NCBI RefSeq assembly: GCF_022539665.2
Contig: NC_081336.1
Coordinates: 4,232,221-4,296,220 of the forward strand
Source of the DNA: Daphnia carinata
Taxonomy: Eukaryota; Arthropoda; Branchiopoda; Diplostraca; Daphniidae
DNA length: 64,000 nt
Direction: 5' to 3'
The notes beneath the pieces are model-generated. The model made no database searches. It saw only the letters and a program-made list of their open reading frames with translations, and had not been told where the DNA came from. Shown here piece after piece: positions 26,585 through 38,492 of this stretch (its first letter is position 1; each line of letters opens with the position of its first letter). Position numbers and translations under genes: made by a program.

Positions 26585-28213
26585 TTAGCTAGCAGGTGGA
26601 TTGCATGAAATAGGCTGCAAAGCAATTTTAGTTTTAGGTGACTATAAATAATTAAGCGGATTAGGATTTACTTGTTCGCAAAGCGGGCATTCTCCAAAGA
26701 CTTTGTTCCCTTGCTTTCTTGTTGTTTGTATCAAAGATCGCAACCACTGCATTTTTCCAATCGAAAAATAAGATATTACAAAGGCTTCTATAACAAGTGC
26801 CGTAAAATAGATATGTATACCTCGTACAAGCAAAAGATGTGGAACGATTGACCACAGTTCGGATTGTCACAAGTTCGCGACGGCACTTCGCCATTTAAGC
26901 GCTCGGAGTAGCAAATACAACATGTTACCTCAGAATTTTCAGTGCCCATATCAAGCGTTTGTTTTAATGGCAGAGAAATTTCGAGTAGCCTTTCTAGATT
27001 GGTGTTAATTGGCAAGTCATTATCCCACACCTATTGTTTTCGTTAGTGGGAATAAAACGAAAGCGAATATGAAAAATATAAACAATAAAAAAGAGACACA
27101 CACCTCAATTCGATCCAAAATTTGTTCCCTAAGTTTTGAGACGGCCGTTTCAGATCCAAGCCAAGTAATAGAAGGGAAAACATATGGGTGGTTTGGATCT
27201 ACTTCAACTTTCAAGGAAACATTGGGAGCTGTTGGAAACATTTGAGATTGATAAATGATGTAAATTTTGCAGACGTTCTGTGTTCATATACCAATAGATA
27301 TTTTCCTGTAGGTATCGCGTCTTGAAGGATTTTCGGGTTCCAAAACCCAGCACCCAGCATCTAGCTCTTCCATGGCTTTCCAGAAATCTTGATATTGTTC
27401 TGCTTCTTGGCAAAATAAGCTGTACATTTCACTTAAGGTACTACTGTCCTATTAGTGAGAAGATTCTGGTTACTATGAATCCCAATAATTAAAAAAACAC
27501 ATGGTTAATAAGTAAATACCTCTTGCCATTCAATGCTGATATTTCTGGGATATTCAGCAGAGAACTCTGGCACATTGTTGTTAAATTTGACATTCAAAAT
27601 GTGTTGGTGATTCAAGGAATCATACATTTTCAGCTTCAGTTCAGTAAAATCATGATTGACACTAGAAAGTTTTTCCCAGCCTATTGCATCTATATCAGCC
27701 AAAATCTTTGAATAGTTGGTAGCCACACTTGGTTTCTCTGTGTTGCTGCACAACAGGTTTGTTTTGTGATGGTCTTTCTGTTGGTATTTAAAAATGGATT
27801 ACATTTTCTTATTATTGCATGTTCAATTGTGATAAGTCAATGGTAAAATTAACCTACAATTAAGATGCCTAATTTTTCAATTAATTCTTCAACACTGTTA
27901 AATCTTTGAAGCATTTGTTCTTCAAAACCTTTTTTGTTCAAAATAATGCACTTCAAATCATAGCTCAAATTAATGGTACATCCCTCCAATGATGGATAAT
28001 TAGGAAAGCCTAGATGCAACAGATAATCTTTTCCCTAATAAAATGTGTGGGCTTCAACATAAACAGATTTTTTTTCATTCAAATTTGAAGTGCTATAAAC
28101 TTTACATCAGCTGTAAGAAGACAATCAACATGACTGTGCTGGTTGTTTAACGGTAATAAAACATACGAATACTGAGAAACTTCCAGCCTGCCAGCATCGC
28201 TGAGCAATTCCAT
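26585..28213 (-). CDS. FANCL: Fanconi anaemia E3 ubiquitin ligase FANCL
   Basis: FANCL is the RING-type E3 of the Fanconi core complex; it monoubiquitinates FANCD2-FANCI during interstrand crosslink repair. Eight exons: 28106-28213, 27858-28034, 27520-27777, 27292-27448, 27104-27228, 26821-27030, 26672-26746 and 26585-26614, giving 379 residues (human 375). The N-terminal ELF-type region has YVLLPLNNQ, the central double-RWD has ELDAGCWVLEPENPSRRDTY and VEVDPNHPYVFP, and the C-terminal RING has CCICYSERLNGEVPSRTCDN, CGQSFHIFCLYEWLR and FGECPLC. All eight zinc ligands appear present. The start is the first ATG after an in-frame stop. The short last exon (PISCNPPAS) matches the family's CxKPI tail better than reading on through the donor at 26671. 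Confidence 0.95.
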
Positions 28214-28701
28214 CACTGGCACTTTCAATGAGCTAAAATGCTGAAGCTTCTATTAACAATACGAGCTACTAAATACACTTCTACCATTTGTATTTATTTA
28301 TTAACACATTGCCCAAAGTTGCCAGCTAGTCTGCCAGGTTGGGAGGTCTAGAACTCGGCGCTTGGTCGGTTGGCCCCGAAGCCCCGCGGTCAGTTTCATG
28401 ATTTTCATCTCAAGGCCCCGGGGTGTCGCACAGCTAGCACCGAAAAATAAGTGCGATTTACGTTTGGAGTGGATCGGATCTTTTGCACCGACAGACTCTC
28501 GGTGTTCTATTGCATTTTTTCCTAATAATTAACCATGAATTATTCCAAGCCTGTCAGTATTTCATTCATCATTATTATTTTTTGCGTCTGTCAATTCTTC
28601 ACAAGTTTTTTTCGTTTTCCCACCGAATAGTAATTAAAAGCCTTTTGGAACGGAATTCGAAACCTCTCAAGTTTTAAGGGGTTATAGATCGGGTTGAATT
28701 T
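28214..28701. promoter_or_regulatory. Divergent promoter region of FANCL and PUS10
   Basis: The genes point away from each other with 488 bp between start codons. A GC-rich block lies at about 28340-28430 in otherwise AT-rich DNA. No TATA box is evident. A shared bidirectional promoter is inferred from spacing. Confidence 0.5.
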
Positions 28702-30649
28702 ATGAAGTTAATGTTTTCCACACCTCTTTGGCAACTCTGCTATGAAATTGATGTAAACATGGCACCGGTAGACGAAGGTCCTTCTGAAAGTCTTAATCTG
28801 GAAATTGTAGATTTTATTCAGAATTTAGGATCATGTTGGAGATGTGCGATTCGATTCACGAGAGAAAGGAAGCCGGAGACCTACCAACGAAAATCAGATG
28901 TAATTAATCTTCTTAATTCATTCCGAGATTGTTGTGTAATATATTATGACCGTGTCACGTGGAGGAATTCAAACTAGAACCAGAAGAAAAATTGCTGAAA
29001 GCCAGTCCATGCGTTATCTGCCTGGGATTAGTGCAGGATCACTTTATAAAAGAAGTCGTAATGGATGAGGTTGTAGCAATTCTATCCTCCAAGTTTTGTT
29101 GTTTTCTTTTTAACTATTTTTCCATCTTTATGTGTTTAGGTATGCCAGCAGGTGTTAAAGTTTGATTGTGACTCAGCCACGTTTTCTTGTATGGTTTCAT
29201 TACCAGTGGCTATCATGCTTAGGGAGCAAGCTGTATGGTTCCTATTAACTGACAAGTTTCCAGACCTTCTCTCAAAGAACTTGAAAATTGACTATGTCAC
29301 TTCCTTGAAAGATGTATGGAAATTTGTCTTTACTGAGCCTTTAGAGAAAAAACTAAACAAACAACTGGAGCATAGCAGCTCACCTTTTCAAATTCATATT
29401 AGCATACTCTACAAAGATGAAATTGCTGAGTGTGGTGCCTTGTAATACTTCAAAATCTGTTTTGGTTATGATTGTTATAATTTCATCTAAATTATTCCTT
29501 CTCAGAGTTGACATTTGTCCGGAAAAGTTCAAACATAGGTACAATCGTACTAGAGTCTACCGAGAAGGCATTTTTACAAGAAATGCTGCCCAGAGTGTAT
29601 TGTCAGGGTTGAGTGCTAAAGACTTCCAGAAGCACTACACACTGAAAGTACCAAACTGCAGTGCCCACTATGGACCAGTGCAATGCTCACATAATTCCAT
29701 ACACATTGCTGGTATGTTTAGTGTGTTATTGTAAATTATTAATCAGGATAAGATGTTTATTGGTGGCTCTATTTTTTGTCACCAGGTCGATATCAAAAAT
29801 TCTCAAGAACTTTGTGTCAAACGCCATGGTTCATTGAAGGGGAAAAACATATGGATACATCCATCCAGGAATTGATTTGTAAACATCTTGAGCCGTTTTT
29901 CAAAACTCAAAGTATTCTTCACATAAATTATTTAAAAAATTTTGAATATATGTTCTGTAATGCTTCATGTTATTGAAGGCGTTAAATTTTCATCCTCTGG
30001 TCGAGAAGATGTCGATGTGAGAACACTTGGAAAAGGTCGACCCTTTGCAATCGAGCTTATAGATCCGCATCGAACTATTTTTACACAAGATCAAATTACC
30101 CAACTGCAGAATGTTATCAACAATAGTACGGATGCAATTCAGATTCGCGACTTGCAAGCGGTCACGAAAGAGCAATTATCTGTCCTGAAAGAGGGGGAGG
30201 AGGAGAAAACAAAGATCTATAGAGCCTTGTGTGTTACGCTCGATGGCTCAACGCCAACAGAAGAAGATTTAGCTAAAATCAACGCTATCACAGATCTTGT
30301 TTTGATGCAGAAAACTCCTCTGCGGGTACTGCATAGGTATTTTATCTTCGTGTAAATCATTAAATTCTAGAAGCCTAAATTATGTCTCGAACTTTACAGG
30401 AGACCATTGGCAGTAAGACCAAGAACGGTTCACGAGATGAATGCTACGTTGCTTGATGATCGACCGGGGCATTTCATACTGCGCTTGAAAACTCAGGCGG
30501 GTACGTATATTAAAGAATTCGTTCATGGCGATTTCAACCGCACCTTGCCCAACTTGTGTGTATTATTGGGTCGACCTGTTGATATTGTTGCATTGGATGT
30601 TGATGCTGTTGAGTTGGATTGGCCACCAGCCATTGCTATTAAAACATGA
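28702..30649 (+). CDS. PUS10: tRNA pseudouridine synthase Pus10
   Basis: Pus10 makes pseudouridine at positions 54 and 55 in the tRNA T-loop and in animals also has a microRNA-processing role. The N-terminal THUMP-type part has a zinc-binding layout: CWRCAIRF, then SPCVICLG, then ICPEKFKHRYN. The catalytic part shows SSSGREDVDVRTLGKGRPFA, with the catalytic Asp in the REDVDVR block, then KTPLRVLHRRPLAVRPR and KTQAGTYIKEFVHGDFNRT. Exons after the first are about 28964-29069, 29140-29441, 29506-29711, 29786-29911, 29979-30336 and 30400-30649. The start is ATG 28702 or 28759; the second gives an N-terminus closer to the human one. Between about 28935 and 28964 the frame shifts with no normal-sized intron available. 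The stop is only 24 bp from the CYB5RL stop on the other strand. Confidence 0.93.
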
Positions 30650-30673
30650 GTCAAAATACAGCAGAAATTGTAT

Positions 30674-31588
30674 TCAAGAAAAAGTGAGGATGGAACTTTT
30701 TACAATACCAATTTTGGTCAAATTGTCGCTAATATTTTTTTCAAATGACTTCGGTCCACATAGGTACACCCGTAAATTGTCATGTGGGAGAAATTTCAGC
30801 TCATTGTTCACTACGTCTTCGTTTATTCGATGATAGTTAATGTCCTCATTATATCTTCTAATGGCTTCCACCTCCTGTTTCAAGTCGTCACTGAGAAAAT
30901 AACGAACTTTAAAGTTCCAATAATCTTGCAGCTGATGAAGTTTGTCGCGTAAAATTATGTCCGAATACGTCTTGCAGCTATAAAGAAGCAAAACCCGCGT
31001 CTCATCTTCAGGATTATCAACTATCATTCTTGCCATTTGATATATTGGGGTTATTCCGGTTCCAGCCGCAATCAAAAGTATGTTACGATAGCTGTTCGGC
31101 TGATAATTATATTCGCCAATCGGCCCTCGCCAATCAACCGCATATCCCGCCAACCATTTCTTCCTGATGATGTTGGACATCATTCCGCCATCATACAATT
31201 TAATCAAAATAGAAAATGTGGTCACTAGTCCAGGTGAGCTGATGATGGTGTATGGCCTGCATATAGTTGAATTGCCGGTGAACTCGCGCGCTATCACATG
31301 TTGGCCGGCCGTGTACTTTATACAGTTGTTTTCCGGAAGCTTAAAGTGGAACAAAAACACAGCTGAGCACAATTTTTCGACGCGTTCAACAACACAACTG
31401 ACATAAGTTTCTGGACTCATTTTGTTGTTTTGCTCAAATTGGCAGTTTTTGAGTTCCTCACACTTTTTTTGCCAAATTAATAACTCCTGCTGGTAAATAT
31501 CAAGGACACAAAACTGACAACCTTGGCCGCAGCACTGGGATTCCTCCGGCTTTAGCGGCTCGGGTGGCAGTGGCACTCGACTATCCAT
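30674..31588 (-). CDS. CYB5RL: NADH-cytochrome b5 reductase-like protein
   Basis: One uninterrupted exon encodes 304 residues. An N-terminal oxidoreductase-like Cys motif, CCGQGCQFCV, is followed by a ferredoxin-reductase fold. RPYTIISSP is the FAD-binding motif, AAGTGITPIYQMA the NAD-binding loop and VYLCGPKSF the final nucleotide-binding motif. The N-terminal Cys motif separates CYB5RL from CYB5R1-4. It presumably passes electrons from NADH to a haem or similar acceptor; the physiological partner is unknown. It has no introns, unlike nearly all its neighbours. Its ATG lies 8 bp after the ASF1 stop on the same strand, so it may be the second cistron of one transcript. The 3' end converges on PUS10 with 24 bp between stops. 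Confidence 0.93.
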   Translation of the reverse strand: MDSRVPLPPEPLKPEESQCCGQGCQFCVLDIYQQELLIWQKKCEELKNCQFEQNNKMSPETYVSCVVERVEKLCSAVFLFHFKLPENNCIKYTAGQHVIAREFTGNSTICRPYTIISSPGLVTTFSILIKLYDGGMMSNIIRKKWLAGYAVDWRGPIGEYNYQPNSYRNILLIAAGTGITPIYQMARMIVDNPEDETRVLLLYSCKTYSDIILRDKLHQLQDYWNFKVRYFLSDDLKQEVEAIRRYNEDINYHRINEDVVNNELKFLPHDNLRVYLCGPKSFEKNISDNLTKIGIVKSSILTFS

Positions 31589-31596
31589 TTTAATTG

Positions 31597-32367
31597 TTAC
31601 ATCACATCCATTGATTCCATTAGGGAAGCATCCATTTTCTGATGACCGTCACTTTCAATAATTTGTTCACCTTTTGTCGTACCACTCTTGTTTGTATCGT
31701 CCCAATCGACTTTAAAACGAGTAACACGGGGGTTAGTGGCTAAAATGTTTCGCATCAGTTTGTCGAACTGTGGAACGGCGGGAGGATTCTCCTTCAGCTC
31801 GGCATCACCGTATTCATTATTAACGTAATATCTATTGGATGAATTTAAATTTTAACATACAAAGTTTCTATTAGTTTAGTAGAAAAAATTTACCCAACAC
31901 GGATAAATTCTTGGCCACGGTAAGAACAAGTCAGAAGAACAACCGTTACACCCACAGCATCTGCGACCGGGATTTTAGAAGGTTGTGGGGGTTCGGCTTG
32001 GAACACAAACATGTGTCTTCCTTCAGGCACAGGTCCAACGTAGACTGTATCCAAAACTTGATCATAAGTTTCACTTTCAGCTAAATATAAAAAAGTTCAA
32101 TTTTATAGCATATCTGTAACTATTCACTTATATTACAAAAACATTATGTTTTACCTGAACCAACATAAATGATTTTCCATTCCAAATCCTTGATATTAAA
32201 ATCATATGTTTATTTAGCATCTTTGATTAATAGTTGATTATGGTATTTAGTTCACATACTTCCTGAAGATCTTCCAAACATTCAAAAGTAATTTCAAACT
32301 GGAACGGATTGGAGAAGTTTGAAGGATTGTCGAGAACTACAACATTTTGGACATGGACCTTTGCCAT
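31597..32367 (-). CDS. ASF1: Histone chaperone ASF1
   Basis: ASF1 hands histone H3-H4 dimers to CAF-1 and HIRA during replication-coupled and independent nucleosome assembly. Four exons, 32260-32367, 32155-32188, 31894-32080 and 31597-31831, give 187 residues. The conserved immunoglobulin-like core starts MAKVHVQNVVVLDNPSNFSN and contains DLEWKIIYVGSAESE, QVLDTVYVGPVPEGRHMFVF, VTVVLLTCSYRGQEFIRVGY and RFKVDWD. The C-terminal tail is short and acidic. The start is fixed by the family N-terminus, which is nearly invariant. ASF1A versus ASF1B does not apply outside vertebrates. Confidence 0.97.
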
Positions 32368-33982
32368 GCTTACAGAAGGTTTCAACTGTAATCACAAAAA
32401 CACATTTTTGGGCCTTGTTTTACAGAATAATGCTTAACAATCTACTGTGCTTAAAATTTAATGGCCATCTAAAAAAAATGGTTGCAGATAGAATACCAAT
32501 TAAAAGTAACAACGAAATGCAACGAGAAATGGCAAAATGCTATATATTCCAGCATATTTCAGTTACTTACTTTTTCAAACTAAGAAAATCCAAAGGTTCC
32601 CAAAATTCAGTTGGGAATAAGAGTTAGATATTTCTTTTAATGTAATAATGGAAGGGCTGAGAAGATCACCCCTCCCTCTATGTAGTTATTTTAGTCAACC
32701 AAATCTAGTCACAAAGAAGCCGTTGTAAACAGAAGAACGAACAACAAAAAAGTCCATATTTGAACTTACGTCGAACAGGGGAAACCAAGTACAATATATG
32801 CTTTGCAAGTAAAACATACACCTTTAAAAGACAAAGATGTCGTACAAAGATTGCAAATTTATATATATTTTCGTTACCTAAACGAAAAGAAGATGACGTG
32901 ACCCGAATGGTTAGATATTCGATCATCGAAAATGTAACAGTGTGCTGAACGAAACTTGAAAATAGGAAGCGGCGTAGCGGAATAAACAATAGAGAAAACA
33001 GACTGACACAGATGTTGCCATATCTTTTACGAACAGATACGCAGCTGCTGATTCCAGTTGTTGAAACGCATTTCGCTTTGAGAAGTGTAGTGAACTACTA
33101 GAGTAGGCAATTGGCTCATATTTTTAGAGGAACCAAACGAAAATTATGATCCCACGTAATCGTAAAGTCTGTTGATCTGATTCGACGATTGATTTCAACT
33201 CAGATCGAGCCAAAGATGTTCCAGAAATTTCTTTCATGTTAACTAACATTTGACAATGCACACAAAACAGAGAATTTCAAGAACTTCCTTGTTAATTTTT
33301 ATTTAATCGCGATCTGCGTTTTTTAAAACAAAATTGGGTGAAAAGTTAATTTGGCCCAGGCTCTCTTTGGCAGCCAGTGAGTCTGTTGGCAACTCTTCGA
33401 CGAGGCTTTTAAAAAAACTAACAAAGAACAACACACTAACGCCAATAGAAAAAAAAAAGAATCTCTACAAACAAGTTCTTTGAACCGCCGTCTTTCGCCA
33501 ACTAGCCTGTTTTGCACTCCAAACGAACCACTTATCGGACGATTTCAAAAATCGTGATCTAAGTTATTGGAATTTATAACGAACATTTTTGGATTAAAAG
33601 TTTATTATAGCCCAAATGTATCACTTTACATCAGATTATAGGTCAACCAGGACACCATAGTTTGTGGTACCTGAAATCAAACTAAACACTCCATGAGAAA
33701 CAGTAGTGCAAGGACTATGAATGAAAGTGATGGCCTTTTTACACAAGCCGAAATTTACGGAATTCCAAAAGGAGGTTTACATATAATATTGACTTGATTG
33801 TTTTTATTGCTATATATCAAATTAACGAAGGACGACTGATTATCCCCGTTTAAAGCATAAAAAACAGTGAAAACGTAGGAATAAAAATTTGAGAAATTCC
33901 AATCGTAGTAATTAAGGGATAAAAAAAAACTTTCTGTTTGTTGCCGTGTGATTCAACACAGCCATGGCAATTCAGTTGGGGA
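32368..33982. other. Intergenic stretch upstream of ASF1
   Basis: It should contain the promoter and leader of ASF1 and the 3' UTR of the MIF4G gene. I see no coding exon or RNA gene. The open frames at 32319-32627 and 32705-32989 are without support. Confidence 0.4.
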
Positions 33983-36824
33983 TCAATAGGCCGATCCCGA
34001 GACGGATGGATAGTAGTATGTGACAGCAGTGGCAGGAAGTTGCCATTTAGCCGCCCTAAGTTCAACCAGTTGCAGCAAAGTGCGCTGAGCTGCTCCTGGC
34101 AATGAATTCATTTCGAGGAACGCATCTCGAATTGCATTCCATATGGCAGACATTTTGCTGGGAAGTTCTGTTTCGACATCTCGGCCAATGCCCGTCAGAA
34201 CAAAAAACAGACATTCCAGCTATACACAAACATTAACAATCATTAAAAATTTAATAATGCTCCTTTTTTTCCACGGCACATTGCTCGTGCGTTTTGAGCT
34301 GTTCAGTGTGCAATGAATTGATAATACCTCTTGAAGAGATTGTGATGATGGCTGTCTGAGTGTAGCACAGCAGCTTTCAGCCAGCAAAGAAAGCAGAATC
34401 AAATCTGGAGACAGTCTTGTCGAACTAGATTTAGCTTTGGTGTTGAAATTGCGTCGTTTCAACTGGAAAAAATGAAAAAAAAAATCGTTACTTAATAACA
34501 TCACATTAAAATTGATGTACACATACCTGCAAATACATTTCGTTAAGAAAATTTATAAAGGCCACCCAACGCTGAGAAGACTCCGACGCTGTTCTCAACA
34601 ATCGATCACGTTCCTGGAACAACTCTTGACATGTGTTGAGTAAGCTTTCTCTAAAAGTTTCTTTTGTTTCTTTCTGCATGCAAATTTTTATTCAAATATT
34701 CAAACAATTTGAAAATAATTTGTTTTTTGTTTTACCTCTATGACATATGAACAGTAACGAGCTATAGGAGAAGCGTAACGAGATGATTCTAACATTCGAC
34801 TGACCAACGTTTTTACAGCCTCCATGACTGAGCGGCTATTAGCTGCATCTGGATCTAAAATAAACATCAATTGAGATCCATTACTGTTGATTATAACATA
34901 TCATTTCAAGTTGCTCACCAACGGATATTTTCCGAAGTAAAACTTGAGCTGCTTCGGGAAACGAACTGATATCGGGTAATTCTAAATTGGTGCCTTTAGG
35001 CGTCGTGACTGATGACGTCGGTTTCGGTACGGGCACTTTTTGTTGTTGCAGAGTAAGATGCGATCCGCTGCTTTTCGATCTCTGCAGCACGAACTGACCC
35101 GACGGTGATGCGGTCACTTCTTTAACCGGTTGCTGTTGTATCGTGATCGAAGTAACGGTAGCAGAGCCTTGTTGTGCCACTTTATTAGCCACTCTTGTGC
35201 TATTATTATTTAGTTCGAGTGAAGTTCGGCTTTTGGTAAGACGTGGGGGCTGATGATCGGGAGAGTTCTGATTCGATTGTCCCTTTCCGCCGGCTGGAAT
35301 TTCACCACTTCGCATGCCTTTCAACAAATAGAACACAACACGATTATAAAATAAGCAATTTAAACAATCTGACCTAAAACAGTCGGGTTCTGGTTTCGTA
35401 ATAACCAAACAGATGTCAAACTTGGGTGCGGCGGGATTCACATACAACGTTACGACCAATCATTCCAGCATCCGGGAATAGAGAAAATTTTACGCATTTT
35501 TGGAAGTTAAAAAACGATTAAAAACGATAGGGAAACAACTCTTAAATCTACCTCAAACGATGAAAGCAAAATGGTGATTCCATTAAATTATGGCTCTAAT
35601 ATATCCTGCATTATTTTTGTCAACTGTCATTTGCGGATGACTTTAATTTATGACACTCAATTAGGTTTCTAAAAGAACGAAAATAGATCGGAAACAAAAA
35701 TGTGCTTTAGAGCCTAAATGTCTACAAATGCGGTTTTCCTATGAACTTTTTTCCTCAAGCGTCTTCCAAAGTCATTTCCCAGGATGCGACCGACTTTCCA
35801 AAAATATCTAGCACATTTAGTTTTTAAACCGTCAAACTCAGTATAGCGTCAGACGATGAACAATTGTCTTTTCTTTCACTTTGTACGAAAATTGGAAAGC
35901 GTCAACACGACTTTATATGAAGTGACGAAGATAAAAAGATGTTAACAAAGTTTTCGTGAAAAACAAATTCAAATAGCTTACTTGGTGGACGATAAATTTC
36001 CATATTGGGTTTGCCACCCCTCCCGGCGGATGCCGATGCTGGCCCATTGTTCCCATTGTGATGAGAGCCACCGCGTGCTTTGCTATTATTGCTTCCCATA
36101 GCATTTGGAAAAGCATTCGAAGAGTTGCCGGCAGCCGGGCGGTTTCCATCACGAATGAAACTGCGCTCTCGTTGCTGGAAATGATTTCCTGCTGGCCCAT
36201 TCTGTCACGGCAATTAAAAAAAACAGATTTATTTGAAAAGTGCACCATAACTAAAGAGTAACGTGTTTATGCAAAGCTTTTGGTGTTTAGGCCATCGTTT
36301 GTTATATACACAATATTTACATGAATATTTTGATTAACATATTAGAAATGCCAACCTGTGAGGGACGTTGCAGGACAAAGCTGCGTTCTCGCCTAAAAAA
36401 CTGCCCAGTTTGACAACAGAAACGCAAAAAAAAAGTGATTAAAGATGCATTAATGAAATCTTAATGGAACACCATTTAGTTGTCATACTCTTTAGCTTCA
36501 TGCGCCACAAAGCTAGTACTTAAAAAGATATCAAAATTAAAAACAAAACAAAAAGTCACAAAAACAAAAACGTGCAGGGCGTAACAGCCACCGTTGAAAG
36601 ATAATGATAAATGAATCATAAATAATAATAGATAAATGAACATGATGATAAAGCCGAAAGCTGATAACCTTTTAGCCATACAAAGTTCAGCTGCACGAAT
36701 TTCCCGGTTATCCGACCGACGAATCTAAAATTGTCTAAGATTAATATGTCAATACCTGTTGGTTGTTAGCGGGCTGTGGAGCAAACCGGGTATCTTTTTT
36801 GCCGGGAACAGCAGATGAAGTCAT
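33983..36824 (-). CDS. MIF4G-domain protein, CTIF/MIF4GD-like
   Basis: Nine exons: 36756-36824, 36669-36724, 36356-36392, 35982-36201, 34919-35317, 34736-34854, 34527-34673, 34328-34462 and 33983-34219, giving 472 residues. The N-terminal half is low in complexity, with two RERSF repeats, Asn/Gly/Ala-rich stretches and EIYRPPSMRSGEI across the 35982/35317 junction. The C-terminal 220 residues are a helical MIF4G domain ending in LLQLVELRAAKWQLPATAV, followed by TYYYPSV. That end matches MIF4GD/SLIP1 and the CTIF C-terminus, which bind mRNA-processing or cap-binding partners in translation. An eIF4G or PAIP1 assignment is less likely because the domain is C-terminal and alone. The donor of exon 2 (GTTATC) is weak and was chosen for its phase. 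Further upstream leader exons are possible. Confidence 0.78.
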
Positions 36825-38492
36825 TTTTCGAAGATTACGATAAATTGTATCGAAGCGGAACAGCAAAGGCTTGATCACAAGAGGGGCGATGAGTGTATCG
36901 TTTTCGCGTCGTTTTCGTCGATTCGCAGAGCTTCTATTGTTTTGGAACAAAGCTGAGCAGGTCGTCGTGATTCGTTACGCGCGCTGGCACCGCAAAGACC
37001 CTCGAGTCAAATCAAGCTCACCTACATTCACGCCCATCACCAAAAATAAGAATGTCAATAACAAGTTATGCCCAAAGAAGCACTGTCGCTATACAATGAA
37101 GAATGCAAAGACCCAGTGTGTGTTTAGTAGGCGATAATGTTGAAGGAATGTCGGACAAACATTAAGGCCGTAGGAACGGTGGCTCGCCTGGTTTGAGAAA
37201 TAAATAAAAAAAAAACAAAAAAACATGCGTGGCCGAATGCCAAAGGAACAAAAAGGGCGGCTTCCAAAGGGATGTGGGTGAGTGGGGGGCCCCTGGAAGA
37301 TCACTTCTATTTTCGGGAGTTTGCTGGGGAAGCGCTAATGTTTCCGTCTAGTGCCCCAATGCCCATATCCGCTGCATGAGATACCGACAACTGTTTATCC
37401 CTTGGTTGGGTGAAGGTCACAAGTTGACTTTTCACATTTTCGAATAGTTTCAACTGAAATTCCAGTAATTTCTGCATTCAATTCGATTTGCTTTAACCTT
37501 TCAGACCTTCAAGTGGGACGAAAATTATTTAAACAGTCGGATCACGTTTCTTCTTGAATTCAACAAGGAAAAACCTTTTTTTCACTGTTCCTATCAACGC
37601 CCCTATTGTTTTCATCTGAAACTTATGTCCGGGCTTGTCACAACTGTGGAGAGGTTTTTTTTTTGGTTCGAGAACACGAAAGGAAAAACAAAAAACTACC
37701 ACGGCAACAGAACGAGGTCTTACCTTTAGTGACGAGAGCACGTTCGACACGGGACACGGCACAGACTGCACTGAGTCCCTTTTCACCCAACAGATTGCTA
37801 ACCTCCGCCAAACTCAATGTCCTTTTATGAAGCAGCTGTCCACCGTCCTTATTCCATACATTTTAGCAATGGGGTCTTTCTAACATATGGTAGAGAAGTA
37901 TCGTCTAGATTGATTACTTTGTAGCTGCTTTTTTTATTTCTTTCGGTTTATTTGGCATTTTTTCAATTGCTTACCCTTCACTTGTGGCATGCTTGTGGTT
38001 AAATGGCGTGGCAACATTGTAAAACGTCAGTTTTTTGCATTTTACCTTTTCTCACTATTTTTTTTTAGTTTCTATTTAGAAAAATCGATAAAAATTTTAA
38101 AGCTTGTTCTGGAATAAAATAAATCACAATTGGCATTAAGGCTGAAGGTTAGAAAACATGCCAAAAAGGATACTTCTCATGGCATTGCCATATTGGGAAG
38201 TGTATTTCTCATCTTTTATTCAAACAATTATGTGTATTGAGCCAAATATTTTTTTATCAGCAATGTTTTACGAATTAATTCCAAACAATATTTTCATTTT
38301 AAGAAACCCAATGACGCAGTTGGTCTATTTTTTAGTGTGACAACGTTGTAGCATCCCCTAGGAAGCCATTTTGTGCATTGTGAATAGATTTAGTTTACGC
38401 GCGTGCTAGCAACTGTCGCTTCAGTTGAGACGCGTCAGCCTGTTCACATCTTATACGTTGATTGCAAGTCGTTTACTCAACCAGAATCTAAA
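36825..38492. promoter_or_regulatory. Divergent upstream region of the MIF4G gene and SRSF2
   Basis: Both flanking genes are transcribed outward from this 1.7 kb. The 5' leaders lie at its ends. Open frames here (for example 37529-37883 and 38158-38340) show no family motif. No discrete promoter element could be named. Confidence 0.4.

Noticed and set aside
37089-37304. Minus-strand open frame rich in Pro and Phe
   Set aside because: No ATG in good context, no motif, lies between two divergent genes.
38158-38340. Hydrophobic open frame with its own ATG before SRSF2
   Set aside because: AT-rich sequence naturally yields Phe/Ile-rich frames; no splice or promoter support.
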